DNA of 64,000 nt from Plecoglossus altivelis (GCA_036571765.1 BROE01000022.1:18988003-19052002); one strand, 5' to 3'. Shown: positions 40,601 through 52,626, counted from the first letter of the stretch. The notes: generated by a model from the sequence alone, not told the origin. Numbers and translations: made by a program.

Positions 40601-41118
40601 TGATAGGTGTTTCTTTTGCCATGTATATAGTATAACTAGCTGTATGGTTACGTGATAGCGATGGCTTATGGACATGGCCTACACCACCCAATAATGCACA
40701 GAGCCACACAAAACTAACCCCGTTTACAAAATAACACACAACATGGTTTGGACAAGAAAATATCCCTACTGGCGTATCTTGTAAATTGTTACAATCCGTA
40801 TTCAACCCAATAATAACTAATAATTTATTACTTACGATCATCAGAAAGTGATCATAAAGACAGTTGCTGTCATTGTTACCAGCCAGTGAGTGATCACTCT
40901 GCGTTAGAGCGCAGTGGCATGATGGCGTTACTGGCTAACTGGTTCCTCTCAGACGGAGCGCAGTGGCATGATGGCGTTACTGGCTAACTGGTTCCTCTCA
41001 GACGGAGATTCTGTCGTACCTTCTGCTGTAGTTCTCGTTTGGCACCGTCCTTCTCGATGGAGGCCTGACGGTAAGCTTCAAAGGCTTTGTTGAGCTGGTC
41101 TCCAATGTTCCTCTCCAT
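37017..41118 (-). CDS. tank: TRAF family member-associated NF-kB activator (TANK), nearly complete
   Basis: Minus-strand coding exons seen: A 41118-41020 (MERNIGDQLNKAFEAYRQAS, matching human MDKNIGEQLNKAYEAFRQAC); B 40542 to about 40437, a coiled coil with QQLLKQIEDQQQKIVKLEAQ; C 39387-39323; D 39240-39122 (KHVLEAFEALQGNFHQIQTL); E 38522-37849; F 37178-37017. C-D-E-F join in frame with GT-AG introns. B ends in phase 1 but C needs phase 0, so a small exon or another donor is missing. Exon E opens with SMPIQCTD, the PxQxT TRAF-binding motif (human SVPIQCTD), and has KLSVKFPP and FLNSTPDR as in human. Exon F has a C-x2-C...H-x3-H zinc finger (CAFC...HLYFH). TANK is a cytosolic scaffold that binds TRAFs and, through the N-terminal coiled coil, TBK1/IKK-epsilon, tuning NF-kB and interferon signalling. 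The visible exons give about 407 codons (human 425 aa). Exon E carries two hexapeptide repeat tracts. Confidence 0.92.
37584..37818. repeat. CT/GTCT-rich tract in the last tank intron
   Basis: (CT)n with tctctgtctctct units in the intron between the last two tank coding exons (37179-37848). It ends about 30 bases from the splice donor. On the transcribed (minus) strand it is a GA-rich purine tract. Its Ser/Leu frames are by-products. Confidence 0.95.
37993..38190 (-). repeat. Coding 18-bp repeat in tank: xPHLGQ hexapeptide
   Basis: Within tank exon 38522-37849. Ten in-frame copies of a six-residue unit, A/V/G-PHLGQ, encoded by an 18-bp repeat (plus strand ccccaggtgaggcacctg). Copies differ mainly at the first residue. 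I recall no such tract in mammalian TANK, and it interrupts the region after FLNSTPDR. It is in frame and has no stop. Confidence 0.92.
38312..38440 (-). repeat. Coding 18-bp repeat in tank: PQSPRA hexapeptide
   Basis: Within the same tank exon, upstream of the PHLGQ tract. Seven copies of PQ-P/S-PRA (the last ends PRK), encoded by an 18-bp unit (plus strand gactgaggggcccgtggt). It gives a proline-, arginine- and serine-rich linker between the TRAF-binding motif and the SLTKLSVKFPP block. Confidence 0.92.
40072..40093. repeat. GT dinucleotide microsatellite
   Basis: (GT)n in a tank intron. Confidence 0.9.
40553..40656. repeat. 52-bp tandem duplication in tank intron
   Basis: Two copies, 40553-40604 and 40605-40656, beginning aggtgtttcttttgccatgt; nearly identical. 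It starts 11 bases upstream (in gene direction) of exon B and so duplicates part of its pyrimidine-rich acceptor approach. Confidence 0.9.
40907..41004. repeat. 49-bp tandem duplication in tank intron
   Basis: Two copies, 40907-40955 and 40956-41004, beginning gagcgcagtggcatgatggc. It lies 16 bases inside the intron from the donor of the first tank coding exon. Confidence 0.9.
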
Positions 41119-41932
41119 CCCGCGAGCTCCACAATCATCACGACCACAGCAAGCATGAGCTCTGAAGCCCAACGTCACAGACAGATCCGCACACAGTTCA
41201 CAAAAACACACTGCAGCACTTCAACCAAACATCTTATCGGGTGTTGAGGCCATGGTTTGAGTTTCAAGTTGCTTAAATTTGATAGAACCTTCCAATAGCA
41301 ATGTACATATGGGGTTTCCAAAAATACTGAAAATAGGATTAGCCTTTTACCAAATATATATCGTTATTTGTATAGACTGAATTAACTCTGCCCACTATCT
41401 ATGGGTCAACAACTGAACAGTGTATTAAATACAGACACACACCACACAGTAGGAACTGTTGTGAATATCAAAAAATATAATGAACGTCAATGTATCGTTT
41501 CTTAGATCAGTTGGTTAGTTAAACTCAACCAAACTAAAGAGGTTTTGGTCTTTCTGTTCAGCTCGTTTGACATGTCATAGAAATGTAAGTTTGTAAGTTT
41601 TTAATGAAAACCTACCACACACAGGTTAAATAAAACTGTTCAACGATATCCCTTATTGGTCATCCGTTCTCAACAGGCAGCAGAAGACTAGTACATCGAG
41701 TACGTCAACTCAGTCAGTTCAAAATAAGGTTATGTTGTTTAAAAATTATTGCAACCTTTGTGTTCAAACACACAGGTTAGTATAACGAGTCGCAAATGCC
41801 TCCAACACAGTTCCGTATGTAGTATCGAAAAGTATGTTAGTAAAGTTGTCATAAACCGTATATAGCGAGCGTGTGGGGGTAACGACTCGACGCGCAGCTA
41901 TCATGACTTCGCCTACAATAGTAGAAACTTAC

Positions 41933-42130
41933 CTTCATTAGAAATATTTAACAATATAGTTTTGCCACCTCGATACCCTCTTGTTCTTCATGTGGCCTAC
42001 AAATAGTGTGAAGTTCAGAAGAGGATATTGTGTACGTCTACAAATGTAAATTTTACATAGTTTACTTTGCGCTGGGAACTTCCCTCGGGGAATCCCCAGC
42101 ACTGTAGACTTCCGCCTTGCTGGATCCTGA
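41933..42130 (-). other. Probable tank 5' UTR exon
   Basis: On the minus strand a perfect donor (GAAG|GTAAGT) falls at 41933/41932, about 800 bases upstream of the first coding exon. This fits a non-coding first exon as in human TANK. The 5' end is not defined by sequence; the right limit given is a guess based on the CCAAT elements beyond it. Confidence 0.5.
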
Positions 42131-42240
42131 CCAATGAACGACTAAACACGGAGATCGAGCTGGTGGTTGAGGGGTTTTCTTTCTGCGTGCGCGTCTGTCC
42201 TGTGGTGCATGAGTTCTGATTGGACCACAGTTAACACCCG
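42131..42240 (-). promoter_or_regulatory. Presumed tank promoter with CCAAT boxes
   Basis: Contains ctgattgg at 42216-42223, which on the minus strand is CCAATCAG, a consensus NF-Y-type box, and a CCAAT at 42131-42135 on the plus strand. No TATA box was identified. It lies just upstream of the probable 5' UTR exon. Confidence 0.45.
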
Positions 42241-43120
42241 GACAGTTCGTGTTCATGGTATTCATTTCATGTTTAATAACTCATTTGTAAACCGTTGTCA
42301 ATATAGATCACCAAAATGTCTTATTAAGCTGGTTCACTCATCGTTTGGCGTGCAAGTATGTTTTGCAAGGGTGGTTCTTCAATTCAAAGGATGTTGACAG
42401 TCGGTGGTTGCGTGACACAGAAAAGGATAATGTCTCTATGTTTCTATTGTTTAGGTTTAAGACTCCAGATATGTTATACAATAGTCATGTCTTCACGTCA
42501 GTGCATAGCACTGAATGTATGAATGAGTTAGATGAACGTCGCCATAGTGCTTTCCTTGCATAACACCTTGAGCTACATGTTATTTGAAGGTCCCTTTACT
42601 TTGGCCATTAAAACAAGGACGTGTGATCCTTGATCCCCATGATTGATAAAGCACATCTCATTCTGATATGCTGCTGCATGCGTGTGGTTGCGTAGGAGAT
42701 ACTTGGCTGGCTGTGGTGTACTTCGCAGCAATGACCAGTAGATGGCAGCTGGGTGCGTGTTTGTTCCGTTTCACTCATACACGAAATAAATGGGCTCAAT
42801 CACTCAATAAAAGAGGCATGGGAGATTGATTTCTCAAATACACCCGATCTGAAATGAGCAGTTAGAACTGGATAGAAGGGATGTGAATGTAGAAACACGC
42901 AAGAAGCAGATACGAATCTAAAGCAAAAGTGATGTAAATAAAACCAAACAAAGGATAGCTGTTCTGATTGTAGAAAGAGACGTACATCTAGGTCATGTAG
43001 GTGACCACTGAGCTCTGTCTGCCATGTTTTAACACCAGCCTCATGGACATGTGAACATGTCTCCTGGAATACCTCACATTCTGCACTGGGAGAGAATCTG
43101 CCTCCGCTAGGGAGGTATAG

Positions 43121-43121
<1 letters not shown>

Positions 43122-43157
<36 letters not shown>

Positions 43158-43345
43158 TATACTAAAGGTGTCTGGGTGTGTGTGTGAGAGTGTGTGTGTG
43201 TGTGTGTGTGAGTGTGTGAGTATACTATAGGTGTCTGGGTGTGTGTGTGAGAGTGTGTGTGTGTGTGTGAGTGTGTGAGTATACTATAGGTGTCTGGGTG
43301 TGTGCAGGTGTGAGTGTGTGTTTGTGTGTGTGTGTTGGGCGGGGG
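43122..43345. repeat. GT array with longer repeated unit
   Basis: (GT)n broken into about three copies of a longer unit of roughly 60-70 bases that contains gagtatactataggtgtctg. The interruptions are themselves repeated, showing duplication of a microsatellite block. Confidence 0.9.
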
Positions 43346-43527
43346 GTTGTGGAACTCTGATTGACACATTCATGTCATTCCAGTAAGGAGGAGCAGAGAG
43401 AGGGTGCTGGGCAAGGCAGTTCAGTCATCTATGTGATAATCACTCTCAAACAACAACATGGCCTGCGCTGCAACACACAAAAAAAAGCAATTTACGGAAA
43501 ACATTCAGCTCCTTTTTAACTTGGCTT

Positions 43528-43532
<5 letters not shown>

Positions 43533-43562
<30 letters not shown>

Positions 43563-43608
43563 TGTGTGTGAGTGTGTGTGGGTGTGTGTGTGTGGGGGGG
43601 GGGGGTCA
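43533..43608. repeat. GT microsatellite followed by G run
   Basis: (GT)n with gagtgtgt interruptions, ending in a run of about 11 G. Confidence 0.92.
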
Positions 43609-43857
43609 ACACAAAGACCAGGCTTGGTCACGCAGCCAAGGAGGTACTGACAAACCAATTTACAAAGCCGTACTAGCCAAGAGTTTTCCCAAATGAATAG
43701 GAATAGGATAGTGAATAGTGAATAGGATAACTGGATAATCTGAGAGCTGTCTTCTGCATCCTCAGTCTGAATGGTGAGACTCAGACACAGTGTGTATTAG
43801 GGTCTTTGTGAGGCCATGCTGAAGCTGTGGGGAACCCCAGACCTGGCTCCTTCCAGA

Positions 43858-43960
43858 CCCCTCCTCTCCCCCAGGGGACACCCCCCTCCTGCTGGCCCCC
43901 TCCTCTCCCCCGGGGGACGCCCCCCTCCTGCTGGCCCCCTCCTCCCTGCCCCTTCTCTCC
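43858..43960. repeat. C-rich duplication of about 42 bp
   Basis: Two copies of a unit containing cccccctcctgctggccccc followed by ctcctctccccc. On the minus strand it is G-rich. Confidence 0.8.
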
Positions 43961-45204
43961 CCATGACCTGACCTCTTCACCCGGTCCGGATGACTTACGC
44001 CCCCAGACAGCCCCGCAAACAGCCTCAGCTCAGATCAAACCCAGAGGAAACTCCCTCACGTCAAGGGACAGCAAGGTCATCAGAGGGGCCCGTCTTACAT
44101 CAGTTTTTAACAACCTGGTGATTTACTGCAGCACAGACCCCAATGGATTGGTTGAGAGAAAATATGTTTCAGATGTTGGCGAAGTGGTGAGGAATGAGGA
44201 GATCGCAAAGTGTTAGAACGTGGATGTGAATTATTAGAAGCGTAGAGTTACGTAACTCTTATTTCTCGGTGATCCCACCATCCTCTTTTTTGCACAAATA
44301 ACATCTCAAGCATCGTATGAATCACGTTTGTTTGTTCCGGAACATCGCCATTTCACTTCAAATGAAACTCTACCAATTGACCAATTAACCAGATGGAAAT
44401 GTGTACCGTCTGCCTGCGGAAAGGAAATGACACACGACCAATCAAAAGCCAGAAGCCGGCTCACCTCGACCTATCGCTGAGCTTGACCTGTCCACCCACT
44501 GGTCATGCTGAGTGCATCCAGAGCGAGCCAGAGATCCAGATTCAAACAGTGATAAGTACAGGGAGAGAAGACTGGAACAGAACACTGTGTTCCCTCTAAT
44601 CTGACGGTCTGGACGTGTTTGATGTGCCTCAAACTCCGGATGTGCTTCTGACTGCTGTCAGCGGAGGAGGCAGGTTAGGATGTCTGTCTGGTTCCTGCCA
44701 CTCTGCACCGCCCTCTCCACATCAGGGGAAGGAATCACACACAACCCCTTATTAGGACTTTCTCTTGTGTCTGTGTTAAGTCCTGTGCGCTAACTATGTC
44801 TTCTCAAAGATAATTCAAGTCATCTATCTGTCTACCCATCTACGTGATAAGTCAACAGCAGGGTTACAATGACATGACACCAAGCTCCGTGCAGAGACTA
44901 GAGGAGAAGAGCACGTGGGTGAAAAGATCTGCGACATGGACACTTGCAAACGTGACCTCAGAAAAATCCCGTAAATCCAAGTTGGGGAAACCAGAGGGGG
45001 GTGTGTGGAGGGCTGGTCCTCCCTGATGCAAGTCCCTCATTCTGGGGAAGGTCATCCAGAAGGTCACACAGGGTACCTCTCCACCCCTGGTCACCTGCCA
45101 AGTAGATCATGGCACCCTGTGACAGGAACGTGACGACTGCTGGGGTGTGTTCAAGTCGACGTCAGCACTGAGATTTTTGTGAACGTTTGCCATCGATTTG
45201 GCTT

Positions 45205-45262
45205 GGGTTTCCACATACATTTATTCATGTGGCAGATGCTTTAGAACAGCTTGGAAATGCCA
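45205..45262 (-). mobile_element. SINE-core remnant (fish dispersed motif)
   Basis: acatttattcatgtggcaga followed by tgctttagaacagcttgg resembles the widespread fish motif cattTAGCAGACGCTTTTATCC, the reverse complement of the 3' core of tRNA-derived fish SINEs. Only this core is recognisable, so it is an old, truncated copy. Confidence 0.4.
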
Positions 45263-45419
45263 TTCTGTTTCTTCGTGTATTTTGTCTCCTTTCTTTGTTT
45301 TGTTTTTGCCAGTCCAACACATTTACATCTATGTTTACATGCGAAGAGACCCTCGGCTGCTCGTCATGGGAACGGGAGTGATGGGCGCGGGGGGTCAACT
45401 CTCTCAGAGGCCCAGCATT

Positions 45420-45479
45420 CTGGAGCCTGACTTGAGAGCCACAGTAAATCTGGAGCCTGACTTGAGAGCCACAGTAAAT
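45420..45479. repeat. 30-bp tandem duplication
   Basis: Two identical consecutive copies beginning ctggagcctgacttgagagc. Confidence 0.92.
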
Positions 45480-47380
45480 CTTGGCCCATCGGATGGTTTC
45501 CCCCTGTCTCTCTGAAGCTAGCCAAATAAACAAACTGCTGTAGGTCTACAGAGAGGCTGGACTGGGATCTGCAGAACACTGCGCTCTGGCATGCTGGGCT
45601 GGATGGGGGGAGGCAGGGGGAGTACGGGGGGGTGGGGGAGGAATGCAGGGAGAAAACTCACAGATCAGATTTCAGGAACCCGGACCACAAGCGGCCAAGG
45701 AGAAGGAAACGAAAGCCTGAGGGTAAACTCTACCCAGAGCTGTGAGGACAGAGTGTTGGGGGGTGATGCAATATCTTTTATTTCTTTAATTATTCAGTGT
45801 TGTTGGAGGGCTGTGCCCATATATCAAGAGAAGCAGAGACATTTTTTGATTGTTTTTCGATTGCCAAGGCGGCGTTTTCATATCTTTATATCCTCCGCTA
45901 AAGTTTGGAGTGTCTACCTCATTACTCGCACCGAGCGCATAGAAAATTTGGGGATACAAAATGGCCGCTTGCAGCAGGAAGTGAGAAACCCCCAGGGGCC
46001 CCTCTTTCTGGGGATTGAAGCCGTGGTTTCTATCAGAGCTGAGGATAATATTGTTGTTAGAGTTGAGGTTCTGGCCTAGGGGGGTTCCTGCCATCAGAGA
46101 GGGGGATGGGAGAGGGTGGAACATAGAGACATCGGAGAACCAAATCCCACCAGCCTCTTGTGCTACACAGAACAGCTCATCCACAGGTCAGAGTTCTGGG
46201 GGTCTAACACTGATGGCTGTTTTGTTCTCACCACGCCTCGGTCAACGAGTTCAGGGTCAGAGGACAAAGTACCGGCTGAATGGAGACTGAGAACACCTAC
46301 TGTCACACACAAACACACACAGCTCCTCTGTCGAAACGGTGAAAAATTGTACGTATTCAGCAGATCTCTAAGGATAACTGGATACTCTGACAAAATGGAA
46401 CAAATCACAGTCAATATTTACATATTTATAAATGCTCCAGTTAAACCCCTTTGCAGTTACACAATGATTTCATGAGAATTCCCACAATCTTCCAACCACA
46501 GAGAGATGCTTCTTCACCTGTGTGGATTGAGTGTGTTGACGGTCCAGCTTTGATAAATGAGCGTGTTCCCTTCTGCACATCTGGAAGTGAGTAGCAGGGT
46601 AGATAGTCCAGACGGGAGAGACCTGGCACCACCGGGGACCTGTGAAGACCCTCCAGAGCCTTCAAACATGGATGGGGAAATCAGGGCCCGTGGTCAGGCC
46701 TCTGGCCTTCTGACCTCTGCTGCTCTGGTTCAAGTGAACTTTTGATAGTTAGGTGAATGTAACTGTTCTCACCATGCACAATACTTCAGTCGTGAAATGG
46801 TTTGAAGTACATTGATTACCTTTTGACCTCAAACTATCATGAGTAATTCGTCATTTTATGAGTTTTTGTGAAAACAATAGTTCCTCCATGTTTTCATTAG
46901 GAAAAAAAACTCCAATTGGTTGTGCGAGAAAGTGGTTTTGCAATTGAAATTTGAAGCGAGGCCACCATGTTCTTACCAAAGACCCTGCCTAGCCCTCCCT
47001 TCCTTACTAGGAGTTTTCTGTTTCCGAGCAGGAAGTTGTCTCGCTGTACTTCGATCATTTTAAGATGGACTTTAAACAGCCATACTCAATCAAGAACTAC
47101 GTTTTTGACATTTGTTTCCCAGATTTAGTCCATTCCGTCTTTAGTTCTGGAGCCTTTTTTGTAATATAAAACATGCTCAATTGATTCGTTTAGTCATACT
47201 CACGATTCACGCAGGTTTAAATGTGTCCTTAAGTATTTAGTGCGTTGAACTGACTCAAAATATGACATGTTGAATGCCGTTTTAGCCTTGTCGTGGATAT
47301 TGTGGAGAATAAAAAGATACAATGTGATTGTGAAACATGACTCTGAATGGATATATGACGCATTTTTGACCGGACTCTCA

Positions 47381-47659
47381 CACCAGCCGCGGTCTGGATC
47401 TGATCTCTAGGGCTCTGTCCTGGAGAAATTCATACAAATCATAGAGAGCTAGATTCTTCGAAGCAGGTCCTGTACGCCCACGCAGAAACCCATAGTTCAT
47501 TTGCACAGAGGCTCGCTGATTTCAACAGTGCATCGCAGTTAGGTAGCAGGGTGAGGTTCCTACCGAGAGAACACGTACATCGTGAGAAACAAAACGGAAT
47601 TGACGGAAATACTGAAGCATCCTTCAGTTCCTGAACGACAGCGTAACATTTACATCTAC
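47381..47659 (+). promoter_or_regulatory. Presumed rbms1 upstream promoter and 5' UTR
   Basis: Stretch directly upstream of the first rbms1 start codon. Assignment rests on position only; no TATA box or initiator could be placed confidently. Confidence 0.35.
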
Positions 47660-47731
47660 ATGGGAAAAGTCTGGGAACAACAGATGTACCCCCACTTCTC
47701 CTATCACTATCCCCAATACCTGCAAACGAAG
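47660..47731 (+). CDS. rbms1: rbms1 first coding exon, long-promoter form
   Basis: ATG at 47660 opens 24 codons, MGKVWEQQMYPHFSYHYPQ then YLQTK, and ends at a GTAGAG donor in phase 0. Human RBMS1 begins [20 protein letters not shown] then YLQAKQ, so the match is clear although the exon is too short for ordinary frame lists. RBMS1 (MSSP/SCR2) is a nucleic-acid-binding protein with two RRM domains that binds single-stranded DNA and AU-rich RNA. This exon supplies the N-terminal tail before the RRMs. It is followed by an intron of about 12.2 kb to the shared exon at 59941, in the same phase. The gene runs head-to-head with tank, as in human. Confidence 0.92.
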
Positions 47732-50700
47732 GTAGAGTAAAGCATTATTTTCTGCGCTGGGTTATTCAACCGTGTCAAATTTATTTTCGCTTTTTCATCA
47801 CGGGTTAGGCTATAACATACTTGAAGAACGAAAAGCGCAAATGGAGAAAATGTTCTGCTGAGGTTTACACGGTTCTTTAGCACCTGTCCGAACTGGCGTT
47901 CAGCCTTTATCCGTGAACGGTTTTGTCTACGATTTTTATCTTTAAGAATAGGCTGTTTTAAGTTAAGGTCCTTAACGGATGAGAGTGCATTCATGAAACA
48001 GAACAGAATAGAAAGGATCAGATTGGCTACCGGACACTTTTTTGGGTCTGCTGTATTAAAATAAGCCTCTTTTTTGTAATTAGGATATTCCATATGAAAT
48101 AGTCTGCAAAATATCCAGATGTGAGAGAAAATGGTTAGAGGACGGTCCTGAGTTGAACTACAAACCTCTCAACTGGCTATCATCAAGAAGCTTCTACCGC
48201 TGTGCCTCACTTAAGCTCATGAATGTTTAATCAGTTTGGCTGCCTATTAAATGGCAAGGTCTCCGGGGACAAGCGTGTTTTTTATGTTCTACAATGCAGC
48301 TGTAGATGTGCTTAGTGTCCGCCCAGTATTTCTAACAGAAGAATCCCAACGAATTTCATACAACACGCTTGGACGGATGGATGTTGTGCTGTGAAACATT
48401 GTGTACGTCCTTTTGGAATCTGATTCAAGAATAGAGCTATTCACGAAAAAGGTTCATTTTGTTTTTACGGCGCACTAAAGATCCGTTGGGTGGCCTTCAT
48501 ACAGGGTGGTTTGTAAGTCTTAAACAGAGCTCTGCTGATAGCCTTGTGGATAAGTGTCATGGCGGGTACATTATCTTTGTCCCGCTGCGTCCTGAAGGGC
48601 CCCGTCTGGGATCACTATGAATCGACCCTATTATTATCCTATGAGGGGGGCTTGGCACCAGAATTTTCCTCTTGGGTACAAATATTCCTTTATTTCCGAC
48701 GTGTATTTAAAGTTATTTTTAACTCTTATAGGCCATTTCATAGGTTCATGTGGGGTTCTGGCTGTGAGACTTGCAGCTATGTCTTAGCACTATCTCGCAG
48801 AAACAACGATGGCCATGACTTGACAGAGATGTTCAAGCTCTTCTTGGTTTCACATGTGTTTCCTGTCCCATCTGTCTCATATGTGTACTATCAAACTGTT
48901 CAAATCCCCACTGACTCTAAGTAGGTGACAGCATACTCTACCTCTCAACCCATGAAACCTGTAGACTTTAGTCACATTTTGTTGATGGGCTATCCTTGTC
49001 AACATAAGCTTTTAATCGATGGCTTGGTGAGTGTATTAACTGCCATTGGGTGTTCCATGCAGAGACTGGGGACAATGACATTATGCAGAGGCTGAAAAGC
49101 CCTACACAATGTTTACAATAACGTTTGGAGAGTTGCTTGGCAGCGGAATGTACACAATGGAACAGCAGTGTGTTGCTGTTCTTTCTGTCCCTGCCGACCT
49201 GAAAGGCCTCCTATTGTGATCGTATGATTCTCATTCTTGGGACTTTTTGACGCGAGTCAAACGAGGGCCCAGCGAGGGCCCAGCGAGGGCCACAGAAACT
49301 CCCTCAGCTCTGTTGACGGCTCAGCCAAGTGGGTCTTTCAGGAGAGAGAGGAAAAAAAGAGAGAGAGAGAAACCGTCAAAGCGCCCTCCACGAGTGAAAA
49401 GGTGTGCCTGGCCTCGTGGGTGTAATGTAATCATGTCTGATGCTCGTGTAAACAATTTAGATGAAGCCACAGTGAAATCAAGCAGCGATAGGGAACATAA
49501 AATCAATCACTAAGAGACAGCAACATTATGCTCTAGCATTCCTTTTCTATAATTTGGCAAAGTCAATTATCAGGAAGAGAGTTGTTGTCAGGGTTGAATG
49601 AAATTGAATTTTCATTTCTCATCAAGACTCACTATTTTGTCATAAACACATATTTTATTTATGAGAAACGCAGATTACCATCTCACATCAGAATATTGAA
49701 ATGATGATCAATTTCCTTTTTCTTGAATTATTTATGAAACACCTCACTGGATATGAGAGGAGGTGGGGGGGGGGGACGTTTAAATAAAAGTGTGTCTCCC
49801 GTTGCATGAATATGGCTATATTTGTTCGTAATCAAAATTAATATCAGCAGAGCTATGCGGGATATTAAATGTTCACAATTTCCCTACAAAAATGAAAAGT
49901 ATTATTAACTTTTCCTCCACGGAAACAATGATGTTTCTTTGCTTTAATCATTGCTCAATACTGAACACTGACTCCTAACCCAGTACGGTGCATTATTCAA
50001 TATGGACCCAGGCAGGAAAGAAAACATGGCAAATCAACTGAAGGCAGCACCATTTCTCTGACCAGCTCACTGCTGACAGCTAAACTGCAGTGTTTGATAT
50101 CCTTGCCCCGCGCACTGTCAGAGTCAAACATAGATCCTGCCCCATGATGACATCTCCACCAGCGTGAGTCATGTGATCCGTGAGTGCTCTACACAGATGG
50201 ACAGAGGTCTGTCTGTCATGTGGACGCCCGCTGCATTATCAGCCAATCACAGCCTCTGTTTTCCTCTGGGGGAAACACAATATTCTCTGCAAAGTTCATC
50301 TGGCACTTCAGATGAATTCAAGAGATGTGATTGACAGGTATTGTCAGAAACGTGTCCGTACACGAGTATGTAGCATGATGAAACTGGAGACGTGAGGTCG
50401 ATACAGTTTTCTATCTGAAACTCATTTCGGAAAAGGTGACCTTCAGACGGGATTTCATGAAATGATAAATGGTTTTGGTCAGACTAGAAAACCCCTCTGA
50501 TGGTGGTCGTCCTCTATGATAGCGGATGACAAAGCTGCTTCATCAAATTATATCTTGTCATTCAATATAGCCGCATGTCTTGCGAAGCTGTTCTCTTTGA
50601 GACAGATGCTAATTGGATTTGTATAGAGAGATTCTCCAAAAGGCCCTATTGTGTTGTTTCTTTACTAGTCACATGTAAACATAGGAAATACAATTTCAGG

Positions 50701-51300
50701 CAAATAGAGAGCAACAAAAATCATTCCTGAAAAGCAGTAAGCGCAGCTTTTCTGCCCCGCCAAAGCGCCCCCACCCCGCTTCGCCCCCGCTCTGCCCCGC
50801 CCCGCCCCCGCTCCACCCCGCCCCCACCCCGCTCTGCCCCTGCCCCGCCCCTGCTCCGCTCCGCGGCGCCCCCGCTTGTTTCTAGAGGTGGGGTTGTGGA
50901 TTTGCGGCCTGTCTTCCTGTGTGAAACACATCAATACAGACACACGTTACAGTTGTGGTAAGTTTCCTCCACCACCTTGGTAAACGCTGTGGAGCCGTAG
51001 AGAAATGAGCTCCTGCTCAGTGTGGCCTTAACCTCTGACCTCTGTACCTCATGTCCAGGCAGGCAGGAAGAGAGAGAGAGAGAGAGCTGTCACTGAAGCG
51101 TCCTGTTGCTGTTGAGGAACGACTGCAGAGCTACAGTACAGTGTCCCTGTTTGAGCTAGCGAGAAAGGAAGTCGATGGAAAAGTAATGTTTGCCTCGGAG
51201 GAAGTGTTGTTTAACCTCAGCTGCAGCAGCGCCCACATTTTAAATACTGTGAGTGTAATAGCAATACAATGTACAGCAAAAACTGTACATTCTATATATT
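47732..51300. other. rbms1 intron 1, first part; no exon seen
   Basis: No further exon recognised. A 126-residue plus-strand frame at 48544-48924 shows no known domain. A CGCCCC-rich tract lies at 50755-50865. Confidence 0.5.
50755..50865. repeat. CGCCCC-rich simple tract
   Basis: ccccgcccc, gctctgcccc and gctccgc units on the plus strand; GGGGCG-type (GC-box-like) on the minus strand. It is isolated in AT-rich surroundings. Confidence 0.85.
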
Positions 51301-51304
51301 CAGT

Positions 51305-51670
51305 GACGTGTGCGTGTGTGTGTGTGAGTGTGTTTGTGCGTGTGCGTGTGTGTGTGTTTGTGCGTGTGCGTGTTTGTGCATGTGCGTGCATGCGTGTGTG
51401 TGCGCGCGCGTGTGTGTACGTGTGTGTGTGCGCACGTGTGTGTGTGCGCGTGCGTGTGTGTGTTTGTGCGTGTGTGTTTGTGTGTGTGTGCCGCGGGTGT
51501 GTGCGTATGTCTGCGTGTGTGTTTGTGTGTGTGCGTGTGTCTGTATGTGTTTGTGCCTGTGTGTGTGTTTGTGCCTGTGTGTGTGTTTGTGTACGCGCGA
51601 GTGTGTGTGTGTGCGTGTGTGTGTGTTTGTGTACGCGCGAGTGTGTGTGTGCGTGTGTGTGTGTGTGTGC
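51305..51670. repeat. TG/CG alternating tract (Z-DNA type)
   Basis: About 365 bases of (TG)n with many TGCG and CGCG steps, i.e. almost continuous purine-pyrimidine alternation. It includes duplicated blocks such as gtttgtgtacgcgcgagtgt (near 51586 and 51628). Its Cys/Val-rich frames are by-products. Confidence 0.95.
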
Positions 51671-52620
51671 TGGGCCCGAGGCCATATTAAGATTGAAAGG
51701 GATCCTGTGCAGGAGAGCGCTTCCTGGTTGTGTGTTGATGATTCAGCACAGACACATGGATCATTTCAGTTCAGCCTGTTTGGGATGTGACTTGCGGCTC
51801 CACTAGCAGATTCAGTATTAGTCATGCAATGGTTATGGTTAGTCTGGTTTGTTAGGGTTCGGTCTACCTTAGAAAGTCAAATCATTGCGAAATGTAGGTA
51901 ACATTTATATTTCATGTTCATAGAGAAGAACAAGTTAATATAGACTGATTGCACAATGAACATAACCGCTCCTATATTTCATCTAACTAGGCAAAAAATG
52001 TATTAATAATGTGGTAGCAATGTGATGGACAATGTGGTAGATGGTATGTTGACTAACCACACATTAGCATAAGCTAACAGAAATACAATACACATTCAGT
52101 GAATGTAAACTCCAAGCAATACCATATAACCTGTTTGTGACCATATAAATGGAGATATAGAGGTAGTTGGATGAGAGGGATGTGACCACGATCCTCAGTC
52201 TCTCCCTGCTCTGGTTGCCTTGGTGACCTCTGCAGATTGCTGAATAAGATCAGTGGCTTCCATGTTCTGACTCTGACCTATCAACATGATGCCCTAAAGG
52301 ACCTCATTACACTCCCCTGTGGTGACATTTGATGCCTTTTTGGAACACTATATTGAATTAAAACCTTCCCATTCAGAATCAGTGTACCTGTTTTTCTCCC
52401 ATTGTCACACAGTCCTGGGCAGGGGGAAACATCTTTATCCTCCTGCTCCAGACAGAATGACAGAATTCTTCTCTGATCGGCCTTGTTTTGTTATTGAGGT
52501 TGATCTGGGGGTTACACCAATGTTGACTCTGCCCTGTTTGCAGTGGTCAAAGGAACAGATGTTGCGTAATCTTATTAGCAGCTGGTTCAAAGCCCCAAAC
52601 ACAAAAGGACAAACAAAGAG
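51671..52620. other. rbms1 intron 1; no gene seen
   Basis: Non-repetitive sequence between two arrays with no recognisable exon. Confidence 0.5.
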
Positions 52621-52626
52621 CATGCG

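Larger units (their letters stand above)
42241..47380. other. Divergent intergenic region between tank and rbms1
   Basis: About 5 kb between head-to-head genes. It holds GT arrays (43122-43345, 43533-43605), a C-rich 42-bp duplication (43858-43960), a SINE-core remnant near 45205-45262 and a 30-bp duplication at 45420-45479. No additional gene was recognised. Confidence 0.5.

Noticed and set aside
42800..43369. 189-residue minus-strand frame
   Set aside because: Mostly His/Thr from the GT array; the rest has no recognisable domain.
48544..48924. 126-residue frame in rbms1 intron 1
   Set aside because: No known domain, no splice support; consistent with chance.
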